From Eucommia ulmoides (taxonomy: Eukaryota > Streptophyta > Magnoliopsida > Garryales > Eucommiaceae), in the NCBI GenBank assembly GCA_016647705.1, contig CM028339.1, positions 21,626,803 through 21,690,802 of the forward strand: DNA of 64,000 bases, given 5' to 3'. Shown in pieces: positions 1 through 11,069 of the stretch (positions are counted from its first letter, which is position 1; each line of letters starts with the position of its first letter). The notes beneath the pieces were generated by a model. The model saw nothing but the letters and a program-made list of their open reading frames with translations. It was not told where the DNA came from and ran no database searches. A program made the translations under genes and the position numbers.

Positions 1-52
1 TTTTTTTTTTTTTTGGATTTTTTGTTTTTGTTTTCCTGCAGAGTGCTTGGAG

Positions 53-883
53 ATGCTAGATCAACAGTTGCTCTTGCATTTCTTTCAATAGGATTCCGAA
101 CCATTTTATTTTTCTTGGGATCATTACAAGGATTTGCTACACTGGTTTTCGAATCACGGTTTTCGGAGGGAGTGTCAACTACTGAACATCCTCGATGGGT
201 TACAAGCCGCAACTAGAATGTGGGTTGAAAAAGGAAACGGTACCACCTCTTTCGACTAACTAACCGCAGACGAAGCCCATTGGTTGCTGGAAGACATGGC
301 GGCCTTTGATTATCAGAGCCTCAACACTATAGCACCATGGATTGACACCCCGGTCCAAAATGTGGAGTCTTCTCCCTTGGAAGAGATATTTGTTATATTT
401 ATTAGGGAGACTCAGATGTTTTGGATGAAGACGAAAAACCAACTAAACAAGTATAACTGCTTGATTGAGGCCGAGACAAACACGGTGGCACTGCGAGATT
501 CACAAGCCACATTCAGTGAAATCCACTGTAAGGAGCCGGAGACAAGCAGGAGGTATTAGGATGAGATTGACGGAGATTCATACATTAAGTGTTGTGAATT
601 TTCACCATTCAAATTCCCATTGGTGACGCTGCCATCGATCCAAGACGCTCACATTTACAAGGATCCGATGTGGCTCATTGATTCTTCAACGCCATTAGCA
701 ACGCTCCTCCAAGCCCGCTAAGTACATGAGCCGGTGGAGCATCCTGTTGAAAGCCTGGTCCGATCAGAGCCTTATCTCACCAAGCTTGAGGGTGTGTTAA
801 ACCAAGACCCGTATGTTATGTTATTTGACACGTACTACGGGCGGAAGCCGCTCTTTGATGAGCACTTCGGCGTGTTGGGCTGA
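53..883 (+). pseudogene. gag-type frame of the Athila-like element, four nonsense codons
   Basis: A single reading frame runs from ATG 53 to TGA 881-883 (276 codons) without a frameshift but with four in-frame stops near 89, 257, 557 and 719. Residues around 40-90 resemble the Athila Gag core, including TRMWVEKGNG, DEAHWLLEDMAAFDYQ and a following APW. In the family this protein forms the cytoplasmic particle that packages RNA. The C-terminal half (about 557-883) stays in frame and rich in aromatic and acidic residues, but I do not recognise it and it shows no zinc knuckle. The first stop is a CAG-to-TAG change, because the second copy at 3976 still reads CAG there. Non-functional as it stands. 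Confidence 0.7.
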
Positions 884-901
884 CAACCATAAACCAAGCA
901 C

Positions 902-923
902 TTCTTGGGAGGCAACCCAAGAA
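902..923 (+). other. Conserved Athila-type hairpin after the gag frame
   Basis: An 8-bp perfect stem (902-909 pairing with 916-923) encloses the loop AGGCAA, 19 bases after the gag stop. The core CTTGGGAGGCAACCCAAG is a motif I associate with plant Athila-like Gypsy elements downstream of their coding region. Its role is not known to me; RNA packaging or an end-of-ORF structure is a guess. Confidence 0.7.
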
Positions 924-1798
924 AAAAAATATAATAAGTTAAATCCGTCGCAACCGACTTGATTCGGAGGCGAGATTCTCTAGCCTCCCAGGTACGTGTT
1001 CTAAACCCCAATTTTTTATTATAATGCTTTATGCTTTCATTGGGATCGCTGACTGGGTTAATATGGACATTATCCCGTTTTAAGTTGGGAGTGATGTGTA
1101 ATATGTAGTATGTTTTAGTTGTAGTTTAAAGTTATTGTTGTTACGTGTTCATGTTTGTTTAGCTTAGTTTGTGTTTGTTTGTATTTGTTGTTGCAGGCTG
1201 AGTTTTGCATTCATCTAAGCTATTACTTGATGATGAAATTACCCCCTGATTATTTTTCGTGGTTAAGGGTAATACCTATTCATTTGTGTTCTGTGTGCTT
1301 GGCATGTCTATTAGGTAAAAATCATTCTGATCCTAAAATGCATGATCGCATAGACTCAGTGTATAACTATTCGAACGATTTGACACCGATTATTTAGTAA
1401 TAAGTTCATGACAAATTTGAGGAATCTTGAACTTTATTAGGGGAGGCTTGAGGCAAAATTATAGGTGAGGTAATTCTGGAGGCATGATTTAGGCCTTCAA
1501 TTTTTCCACTTGAATCTTTTTTAAACTAACCTGAAAAATTTATTCCCTCGTTCCCTTGTCGAAGCCATAAACTTTTCAATTCTGAACACAGATCTATACT
1601 TTACCCAATTAAATCTTTCCAAACCATTGTCGCTAAGTCTAAGATTCCAATTGAATGAAATCAAGTAGCATAGACTAATGCTAACTTGAAGTGAGCGATC
1701 AGGGTTTTGGACGAAAGTTTATTGGTTCAGTATTAAAGTAATCACTTGTCAGTCTCTTAGTTCTTTTTGCATGCCCCAATAATTATACAAATTCGAAT

Positions 1799-1812
1799 AA
1801 GTTTGGGGGTAT
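1799..1812 (+). other. Internal second copy of the polypurine-tract motif
   Basis: AAGTTTGGGGGTAT occurs here and again at 2454-2467, where it directly abuts the LTR. The 14 bases are identical. The inner copy lies about 655 bp upstream in the noncoding region and could act as a central polypurine tract or be a remnant of an older LTR boundary. Confidence 0.5.
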
Positions 1813-2453
1813 GCTTGTTTTTTTTTTTTAAAAAAAAAAAAAAAACTATGTGAATATAGTTTTTAATTTCGTTTCTTGTGATAAGTGAATACAAAGTTCT
1901 TCAATTCTCATTCAGGGTTGTGTTTTAAATGTGTAGGGTTATAAGAGAGTGATATAGCGACAAGCGTTTGTACCTTGGGTATCATTCATTCTATAACAAT
2001 TTTCTGTTTTCTATTCTTACGATACCCTTGGTCGTTCTCCAAAGCCAAACAATGCCCTATTGATCTTTGTGAATTTCTGAACCTATATTAGTAGATAGTC
2101 GAGCCCGGTCAAGCATATGGTTTTCCTAATCCTTATCAGTTTAAGTCATGAACTTAGTTACTAAATAATCCAATCTGGTGTTTGGATAGTTATATATTTG
2201 ATGTCTCACACACACACTTGATATGGATCTAGAATGATTTCTACTGATATTGAGTGTCGAAATTCTAGAACACCACATGGTACGTGCTACTTCTGAACTT
2301 GGCAATATTTGAGGGTTATTGAGGGGAAAATGTGTTAGTCGATAAAAGAATGTAAAACTCACATAGTGTTATGCTTAGGTTGTTTGTATTAGTCATTTTG
2401 TTGTTGTTTTTTTATTTTAGTGTGAGTGTTTTGCTCGGGACTAGCAAAATTCT

Positions 2454-2468
2454 AAGTTTGGGGGTATT
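2454..2468 (+). other. 3' polypurine tract
   Basis: The purine-rich AAGTTTGGGGGTATT lies immediately 5' of the LTR start TGATAGGTG, the expected position for priming plus-strand DNA synthesis in an LTR retrotransposon. Confidence 0.75.
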
Positions 2469-3823
2469 TGATAGGTGTAAATTACCTATCTATATTCAAA
2501 CCGAACTTGTTAGTTTTCGAGTATGTTTAGTACGTTTTATTATGTTTTATTATGTTTTAATTTTTTTATATTCTTTTTGCCATAAAATAGGTATTTGGGG
2601 TGAAAAGGGACTAAAAAGGTCCTTATGCGGTCAAATCGGATCAAGAACGGTGTAAGAACGGTGGAATTACAAGCAAGGAGGCAAGATTCTGAAAAGAAGC
2701 CCACCGCCATGGAATCCAGACCACCGCCTCGGTGGTGAAAATGCAGAGAAGACAAATTCCTACTGTAAACTCACCGCCTCCTCTATCGCTGCGGCAATCT
2801 TTGAACTGACATACTTACTGCCGTGGCAGTCCCTCTGCAGACAGTTTAAGATATTTAGGATATTTTGGAGCCTATTTATATCCTCCATTCTCCTCCAAAC
2901 AAAAGGTTAGACGTTTTGGGAAGTTGAGAGCTCCGAGGCTATTTGACCAAGGGAAGATCAAGTTGCGAAGAAGGAGGAAGCGTTCTCGAAAAGGTTTTAG
3001 CGTCGAATCTTCAGATAAATGGCTAGTTTCTTCGTTTCTCTCTTTCTCTCTTAGATTTGGCTGAATTTTTGTATATGTTTAACTCGTTTCTAGTTGTATA
3101 TAGGGCCACAACTATGTTTAGCTAAACATATATTGTCTAGGGCTTGATTGAATTCATGAAAAAGTTGTTTATATGAAATCGATATTTTGTTAGTGGTTAT
3201 TCATGTTTATCTTATTGTGTTTGCCTTGTCGTATTGTTTATATGCTAGTTTAGATATATTAAGAATATGGGGTTTGACACTTGGGAGAGGTAACCTCGGA
3301 TTCGAACTAGGGTAAACACAACACGATAATCTAATGACCTAGGAGAACGTTAGAACGTTTGCAATCAATGACGTTGGTTCATGACTCATGTGACTATGTA
3401 TTTGAAAATATGTTCAAGGGGGACCTCGGCGTCAACTCAAAGTCATATATTCATTCGCTTTACACTCGGAATAGGGAGTGAGCAAGTTATAAATACAGAG
3501 ATTGTCGGATAGGATAAACATCATTAATGAAAATAGACTGAAACGAACATGTTTAAGTGAACCATATTGATCCCTAGGCAATAATTCCTATAAACGTCCT
3601 ACCAATATATTAGTAAAATTAGATAAATTAGTATTGTAGTATTAGTATTTATTAATTAAACCCCATTTTTATTGCCTAGATAAAGTCGAGTTATGATAAT
3701 CGCGATACTCGACAATATTCTCAACCAATCCTTGTGAACACGATACCCCTGCTCTCCCAACCTATACTAACACTGGACCCGTACTCTTGCGATGAAAGTG
3801 GCGACACTTAATTGCGGCCACCA
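2469..3823 (+). repeat. Gypsy LTR shared by two tandem internal regions
   Basis: It starts TGATAGGTG after a polypurine tract and ends GGCCACCA just before a primer-binding site, 1355 bp. Internal sequence of the same family lies on both sides, so it acts as the 3' LTR of the left copy and the 5' LTR of the right one. U3 carries GC-rich CCACCGCC/GGTGG palindromic segments (2700-2860) that recur in every copy of this family in the window (11070, 19321, 20204 and 21501). The central part, with repeated 'gggagaggtaa' and 'gacctaggag' strings, is the conserved block used to recognise the other copies. Confidence 0.85.
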
Positions 3824-3829
3824 AGTTTT

Positions 3830-3846
3830 TGGCGCCGTTCCTGGGG
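3830..3846 (+). other. Primer-binding site, tRNA-Asp type
   Basis: TGGCGCCGTTCCTGGGG begins six bases after the LTR end. Plant Athila/Tat elements use TGGCGCCGTTGCCGGGG, complementary to the 3' end of tRNA-Asp; this copy differs at two positions. Confidence 0.8.
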
Positions 3847-4119
3847 ATTGTGTTTTAGATTATCGTTGATATTATTAGTAAATCACTTGATTTTACTTTA
3901 GGCATTTATTTTGTTTATAACTTTTTTTTGTTTGTTTGTAATTGTTGTTTTTGTTTTCTTGCAGATTGATTGGAGATGCTAGATCAACAGGTGCTCTTGC
4001 GTTTCTTTCAACAGGATTTCGAGCCATTTTATGTATGTTTTCGAGGAATTTCTTTAATTTGAATAGACAAACTAAAATAAGTGAAAAAGGTAAGAAAGTT
4101 TGAATGCAAAAACTAGTAT
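3847..4119 (+). mobile_element. Truncated leader and gag start of the second tandem Gypsy copy
   Basis: 3963-4031 repeats positions 40-110, including the ATG (3976) of the gag frame, and then similarity stops abruptly. 4032-4119 matches nothing I can place and leads straight into a Copia LTR at 4120. The second copy is therefore broken about 55 bases into its gag frame. Confidence 0.7.
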
Positions 4120-5800
4120 TGTTGGCCAAGTGAGCTACCCAAGAGGGGGTAAATTGGGTAGTAATAAATATTATCAAATAAAAAAAATAGAAAATTAAAA
4201 TAATTAATTTTTAACCTAAATTAATTATTATCTTTATAGCAGCAAATATGTGTTATCAATTTACATGTACACCCAAACAACTGAAAATAAATAAAGCAAA
4301 AATTGCAGCACAATAAAATTTATACTGGTTTACCAAGCTACTCATTGCTAATCCAGTCCTCCGAGCCCCACGAAGAGTCGCATCCACTAATCACTATGAT
4401 TCATTTCATCTGGTAGGAATCAAATCCTTACAAATGATTCTTTTCGCTGGCTCAGAATCAACCTTTACAATTTCCTTTTCAGAAGTTAAGGAAGAACCTC
4501 TATCTTTTTCCCAAGCTCAAGATTAACCTAATTCTTTTATAGGCTAAGAATCAAACCTAATTCTTTTATACCTTAAACTAAGAATCAAACCTCACAATCA
4601 CTCCAAGTATCATTTTCTTAGGTAAGGATGAAACTTTACAATTCACTCACAATTAATTCTAGTCATGAAGAATTATGCTTATATTTTTTTATGAGAATAG
4701 AGTAACCTAATATTTTTATACACTAAATAAAGATCAAACTTCAACCTCTTTACCGAAAAAGATTGAAACCGGAAGCTACCCCTGATTAGATATACCCAAT
4801 AATATTTAATCCGTACACAACTCACCAATTAAAAAATTGATAAACTTTTTTCCACTTGGAGCTTCTACCACCAAAGATTAATTTGAAGTCAATTAATGTT
4901 CTGATACTAGTGATAGAATGTAAAGTGAAAATATCAAAATCTGATTATAAAAAATAATACAGGTAGCACAAAATTGAGCACGTAATCAAATTATCACACA
5001 AATTGTTTTTAAAAGATTTTTGTGCTTTTAAAGTTTAAAAAATGATTTAATAAGATCGAATCACCTAGAAAGAAATAATAATAATAAACTCAATAAAAAA
5101 TAAGTTTGGAATAATCTCACCAGAAAAATACCAAAATAATGCAAATCAGATCGCTAGACAGCTCAGATCAACGACGCCAAATGAATTAGCGTTTTAACTC
5201 CAGAACTCCAATACCATAATGATCTTAAGATAATATCTCAGTATAATATCAGAATGATAACTCTAAGAAAGCTCAGAAAATGAATAGTTTGTGGTGGAAT
5301 AATCTCTTGTCTCTAAAAAACGTAGGTCTATTTAAATAGATTTTGAAATAGGCCCTCCAACGGCTAGTTTCCTATTGTCATGACATTTAATTGCTCATAT
5401 AGACCCTATATATTGATATGACTTATTCCTGGTTCAATATACTTAATTATAACTTTCAAAACATTTAATTAGTCCCTCAAATAATTTCACATTCTCAAAT
5501 CAATAGGATAAAAAGAATTAAATGTACTTCATTGAGAATCATATCAAATATGTACACCATATATATAGGTATACTTAAATAAGAATAATATATCTATAAA
5601 ATATTCAAATCCCCATAATCTCTCCAAGAAATCAACTAAAAACGACTAGTAACGACTACATTTTGATCAAATCCACGAAATCCTCTAAACCTAAAACAGA
5701 TCCATCAGTTGACTGACCAAAGTCCATAATTTGATCGATCAATTTAGGTTGTAGCCCAAGCCAAAAATACTTGCCAATCCGCAAAAATCAGTCTAAAATC
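4120..5800 (-). repeat. Copia LTR fragment (family of 16606-19141), 5' part missing
   Basis: Reading left to right it starts TGTTGGCCAAGTGAGCTACCC, the reverse complement of the LTR end at 19100-19141, and it follows that LTR backwards through the blocks at 18800, 18400, 17900 and 17250. Similarity ends near an A-run at 5803-5826, so the first several hundred bases of the LTR (its U3 start) are absent and no target duplication can be read. It contains no gene. Confidence 0.8.
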
Positions 5801-6750
5801 CATAAAAAAAAAAAAAAAAAAAAAAATATACTAAACACAACAAAAACAAACCACAAATCAACCAAGCTTAGTAGAATATAGCTGTTGCAAAAAAATAAAT
5901 CATTCCTCAAAAAATTACAACTTGTTCAACAAATTGTAGTTTGTTAAAAAAACTACATCATTAGTAAAATAATTACAGTTTGATGGAGTGGGTATGCAAG
6001 AAAGGATGTGGTGGAGTGGAAATGAAACAAAAAGGATGTCCACTTTTTCATCTTGGAAAAAGTTAAGATGTCCAATCTATCTTGGAAAGGCAAAAGGGTT
6101 TAATGGTAATTTTAATTATTTTTTTTATTGTACAAAGTCACATAAAAATAAGGGGTATTAAGGTATTTTTACACAAAAAAAAGGGTCAAATGGAGTTGAC
6201 TGATATTTGTAAAATGACAGGGAATGTATCTGGTTTAGGACAAAAAGATAGGAGAGGTAAATGGTATAAACCCTTTATTTTATTTATGCAAAAGTAACCT
6301 AAAAAAATTGCTTATATTATTTTTATGCAAGAATGGTTTTAATTTAAACGTGCCAATACAAAAGAGTATGAATACGTGAATAAATTAGGGAAACTACATG
6401 AATTAATGTGATTATGTGTGGCAATGATTTAATTATCTAAAATTTATGAAAAGTGCAAGTGATATAAGTGTTGTAACTAAATGAGAAAAAGTGGCATGGA
6501 TTATGAAAACATGTCTTCTAAATGAAAACAAAATATGGATTATGAAATCTAAAACGACCTATACATGATGAAATGTTAAAAAAGTGTAAGTGATGAAAGT
6601 GTCCTAAACGTGCCATCTAAATGATATAAGAAATAAATATGGATTATGAAATCTAAAAGACCATATATGTAATGAAATATAAAGAAGCTGTAAGTGGTGA
6701 AAATGTCCTAAACATGCCGTCTAAATGATAAATATGTGAGATAGATGTAA
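5801..6750. other. A/T-rich DNA with a half MITE and a 104-bp tandem repeat
   Basis: After an A-run (5803-5826), the segment 6180-6292 resembles one terminal arm of the Mutator-like MITE at 50675-51330: both read GGGTTTATACC inward from the end and share the phrase around 'aaaatgacaggg'. The opposite arm was not found. At 6535-6740 a unit starting 'atggattatgaaatct' is repeated with a 104-bp period (starts 6535 and 6639, plus a short partial unit near 6495). No coding region is supported; the ORF-like stretch 6082-6297 has no family features. Confidence 0.5.
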
Positions 6751-8165
6751 ATGATGTCTATTTTAAATTTGCCCAATTAATTCAAGAAATTCCCAATTTG
6801 AAATTCCCTCAAATTCAATGGAGATGAAAATTGAGGGAGGATCGCAGAAACAAATTAGTGGGAATTAATCTTTTCAAAATTTAGGCGGAATCCCATGTAA
6901 AGGTTTACTGAGAGAAGAAATTTCCTAAAACAAATAATTTCGAAATTTCACTCTAGTTAGGAAATTTAAACGAGGTCATGAAAAATTCTCCCACGATTTA
7001 TCGAATCGTCAGATTCATCCTAAGGTTTATAAGGATTAATTCTTGCAAACTAAGATTTTATTATTTTAGAATTTTTAGATTTTATTTATTTATTTTTTTC
7101 GGGTGTTTTATAACAATTTTTTTTAAAAAAAAAAAAAATAGATAATAAAGAATGAAAACATCTTTACCTAACACTCAGGAATTAAGTTTAAGCACGAAAA
7201 ACCAGTCCTGGCGTTTTTATCGAATCATCAGATGACTTATTTTTAAATTTTTTATAGGAATCACAATAAAGATGAAAACGAATATGATATATAAAAACAA
7301 CAATGAGATAAAGGGTATCCTCGTCTAATGCTTGGAGATTTAGATTGAGAACGAGGAATCCCGCCATGACATTTTCATTGAGTCATCGAACAATTACAAA
7401 AGAAAGAAACTTGCAGGAATTTGTGAGAAACAAAAGAAATAATGAAGAAGAATTAAAATAAAAATAAAAATACCTATCTAGCCAAGATTCCGGATGCTCA
7501 GGTTTTTTCTCTCTGGTAGACGACTTCCCGAAAGGGCTCTTGCTAAGAATCACTTTCTAAGAGATTTTTTTTTCTCAATTTCTTAATGAATAAATTAGGA
7601 GGAAGAGGGTCCTATTTATAGGAAAAGATCGGGCGTGAAAAACATTTAGGAAATCTTAAAAACTAGGTCTGGCCACATAAAACCCAGTCCAAGTTGGACA
7701 GGGAAAGGGTAAATTCAGGGAAAAAACACAAAAGAAATATTCTGGACATAGGGCGCATGAAAAACAAGTCCCCTTTTCACTATCATTTGCTGATTCTTTT
7801 TTTTTTCTTGTGGGCACTGACAAAGGTGGCCCCCACCCTTTTTTTTTTCCTCTCTTTTTTATCTCATTTCTCGCTCTCTCTCCTTTGACTGACAACCCAA
7901 GTGGGCCCTACACCTTTTTTTTGTCTTTTCTCTCTCTTTCTTAGCTGGCCAGTGGGCCTTTCTCCACTTCTCTTTCTCTCTCTCTATTTTCTCTCTTTGT
8001 CTTTATTCTCTCTCTCTCTCCTCTCTTTCTCTCTCTTCTTTATTCATTTTCCATTTTTTTTATTTTCTATTTTATTTTTATTTTTTTCTATATTTTTTTC
8101 CAAAAATAAAGCAAAATAAAAAGTAAATTAAATTATAAAATAAAGCATAAAATTGTTGCGGGACG
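6751..8165 (-). repeat. Promoter- or LTR-like block, reverse orientation, unassigned
   Basis: Read on the minus strand, there is a CT/TC-rich stretch (GA-rich on that strand, 7800-8060), then a TATA-like TTCCTATAAATAGGACCC at about 7607-7624, then an untranslated-looking segment ending in a possible splice donor near 7473. This order suits the U3-R-U5 of an LTR or a gene promoter. The right edge coincides with the point where the Copia reverse-transcriptase remnant at 8166 breaks off, which favours an inserted repeat. I could not find both termini, so the nature is uncertain. Strings resembling 'tttatcgaatc(g/a)tcag' recur at about 7000, 7215 and, more loosely, 7377. Confidence 0.3.
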
Positions 8166-11069
8166 ATTAAAATGCTATGTCTATACCCATAAAGTAAGAT
8201 TGGGAACCACGGTTACTAATCTCAAACTCCTTCCAAAGAATGGTGATGAATAATGAAACTAGAGAAGGCGGATTTTCAGTGAGTATAATATCTTCGATAT
8301 ATAAAAAAAGAATTATCATTGCAAAGTTAGAGCGATATATAAATAGAGAGGGATTAACTTGACTCTAGGTAAAATCATACTGTATGAGGAAAGTATTGAG
8401 ACGTTGGAACCAAGCTTGGGACACTTATTTAAGGCCATAAATAACCTTTTTTAGATGACAGGCATGATAAGGACGAGTTGGATCTAGAAAATGATGTGGT
8501 AATTCCATATAGATAGTTTTATCTAAGACGCCAAGAAGAAAGGCATTGTTCATATCAAGTTGGTGTATTGTCCACCTATATAATACTGCAAGGCTGAGCA
8601 TAGTATGAACAGTAGTAGGCAGGACTAAATGTATCATCAAAGTCAATACCCGCTTGTTGATGGAAGTCAATGGAAACTAAGCGAGATTTGTATCGCTCAA
8701 TGCAATCGTTTGAAGACCCATTTACAACCCACAACATGTTGATGTAGGTAAGGAGGCATAAAAATCCAAGTTTTATTCTTCAATAAGGCATTAAATCTAC
8801 TGGTTATGGCTTGACGCTATTCAATGACATGAACAACCTAAGTAGGTAAGCTCGTTAATAGGAGATGGAAGTTGAGAAAGTAGAGCCTATGAGAGAGGAT
8901 ATCAAACTATACCATCTGTCCAAACAAGAGAAGGCGATGGGTGCCATCCCGATTACATGTCACCATAGAATATTCGGAGCCACTAGAGAAAGAGGAGCCT
9001 CAGGGGTGGTAGTAACAAAAGGATTAGTCTATGAGAGGTGAAGTTATCAGTCTTGATAATGATTTTGAAATGGTTGATGAATATGAGTTAGAGCACTATT
9101 TTATGGAGCCAATTGTATAAGTAGAACAAGAGCCTATGGTAAGAGGAACAAAGGCCCATGATGATGGGTCTCGTGGAGTGCTTCTGGTGTTAGAGGCAAA
9201 TGTGAAGTGTTGTCCATTGAAAGGAACATGCTCGGAAATGTACACTCTATTAATTATGTGGTCTAGACAACGATTGCCCTTTCACTGTAAGTTGTAGCCT
9301 AAAAACACATTTTAACCGTTCTTGGTAAAATTTTATTAGTAAAGAAATCACCAAAATGCAGATAACATACATAACCTAATATACAAAGCTTAGAGTAGAA
9401 AAGAGTATGGCTAAAAAAATGGGAGAATGGCGAGGACCACTGAAGTTTAGAAGAGGGGAGATGATTGATTAGGTGAATAACCATGGAGATTAGTTCGGGC
9501 CAGTGATAGAAGGGAACATGACTTATAAGAAGGAGGGTACAGGCCATATTAGCAATGTTGAGGTGTTTTAATCCAATAAGGCAACAGTTGGCTATTTTTT
9601 TATTTTATTTTTTGAAATATTGGAGAACTTTAGATTTTTGTTTCATGAAGCATAACCAAATAAAACTAGTATAGTCATCAGTGAGCAACACGTAAATTTA
9701 TAACCAGAGATACAAATTACAGGAGATTGCAATATGTACGAATGAACTAAAGTAAAAGGAAAATATGTTTTCATTTTATGTGAGCTGAAAAATGGGAGAT
9801 GTGTAGATTTACCTAAGGTACACCTTGAGCGAAAAGATGATTTAAATTTAAAAGGAGTAGATAACAATTTATTAGAAGCCTAGTAACAGATGACTTTATT
9901 AGATGGATGACCTAGACGATTGTGCTAAAGGAGGACGAGTTAACTGAGTCAGATAAAGTGTGTAGGTAGAAAGAGATGGAAGGTAACTTGTAGAGACCAT
10001 CCTTTCATAGGCCCTTATAGATGATAGAACCATAGGTTAAATCAAAGATATAGAAGTCGTGAGCATTAAAATCACAAAGAACATGATTATCGGTGAAAAG
10101 TTAAGCAATGGAGAATAAATTTTTACTCATCGAATAAGTGACAAAGACATTATTAAGAAGAAAGAAAGAGGATCCAAGTGGTAGTGTTATGTTACCTGTA
10201 TAAGTTATTGGCAAGTGATCACCATTACCGAGTTAAACAGAGTCAGAGCCACTATATGGTGTGTACTGCTGCAGGAGAGTGGGGTAGCCCATCATGTGGG
10301 TAGATGTACCAGTATCAGGATACTAGTTGGGATCATTGAGTGACTACTATGAAGTTCATTTATTTTGACGCACTTAAGATAGAGATATCTGTAGGCCTAC
10401 AAAAGACGAGTTCACTGATGGAGGAACATATAGTTGTGCAAAATTGTAGTTAGGATGACAAATCCCAAAGCACAATTGACATTATAACATAGATGTAGAT
10501 ATAGGAGAAGGGCTAAGAATAACCGAGGGATTAGTGCGGTTGGTGGATGGACGATGAGGGTTTTTGTGGCCTTTATAGTGAGATTTATTATGCTAAGTAG
10601 CACAAGAATTGGTCTGACATTCAAGAAAGGCAAAAGGTGAAGAGGAAGAAGTAGTTTTATGTCGGGCCCTATAGTTGAGTAGTCGAGCATGCAAATTAAA
10701 GAATAGTGGGAGGAAGTCAAAACTCTTTCTAAAAGTGACTAACGTGTCGAACTCATAACCAAGGCCATTGAGAGCGATATTAGCCATATATTTTTTGGAG
10801 GCAGTCTCACCTATAGCGGTAAGGGCATCCGAAATAGATTTATCATATCTTGTAGATATTTAGATACAGATCAAGTACTATGCTTAAGAGTGGTGAGTTG
10901 TTTCCTATAAAGGGAAGAGTTGAAAACATATTTCTTAGAGAAAGGATCTTGAATGAGAATCCAAATGGCAGCGAAGCACTTGCACCCAACCAGGGAAGCT
11001 AATATAGGTTTAGATAATGTGGCGGAGATGACACTAACGAGAGTTTTGTTAGCGGTAAAGGGAAGAGAT
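8166..11069 (-). pseudogene. Decayed Copia gag-pol remnant (element D)
   Basis: On the minus strand, conceptual translation gives, in order: a gag portion (about 11069-10410, with phrases such as SATLSKPILASLVGC and LLRKQL-like strings), a GAG-pre-integrase and integrase portion (about 10000-8900), and a reverse-transcriptase portion (about 8720-8170) with QLDMNNAFLLGVLDKTIYME, CHLKKVIYGLK and a damaged 'Y-DDI' site. In the family these proteins build the particle, integrate the cDNA and copy RNA to DNA. Stops and frameshifts occur throughout. The frame ends after a phrase equivalent to 'YFLGIDI', so RNase H is missing. Its lineage (similar to Retrofit-type Copia) differs from elements A and C. 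Confidence 0.8.

Larger units (their letters stand above)
1..2468 (+). mobile_element. Athila-like Gypsy element, internal region (5' end outside window)
   Basis: The window opens in the leader just downstream of a primer-binding site: positions 40-110 match 3963-4031, which follow a visible PBS and LTR. A decayed gag-type frame (53-883) follows, then the hairpin motif CTTGGGAGGCAACCCAAG, about 1.5 kb of noncoding A/T-rich DNA, and a polypurine tract against the LTR at 2469. The internal region is only about 2.5 kb and contains no protease, reverse transcriptase or integrase, so this looks like a non-autonomous (LARD-like) member of the Athila/Tat group. The assignment rests on the tRNA-Asp-type PBS, the gag similarity and the hairpin, which I know from Athila-type elements. 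The stretch 930-2450 holds no other gene I can support. Confidence 0.75.

Noticed and set aside
7656..8119. Frames over the CT-rich stretch on both strands
   Set aside because: Simple-sequence translation (Ser/Leu/Phe), with no start context or family signature.
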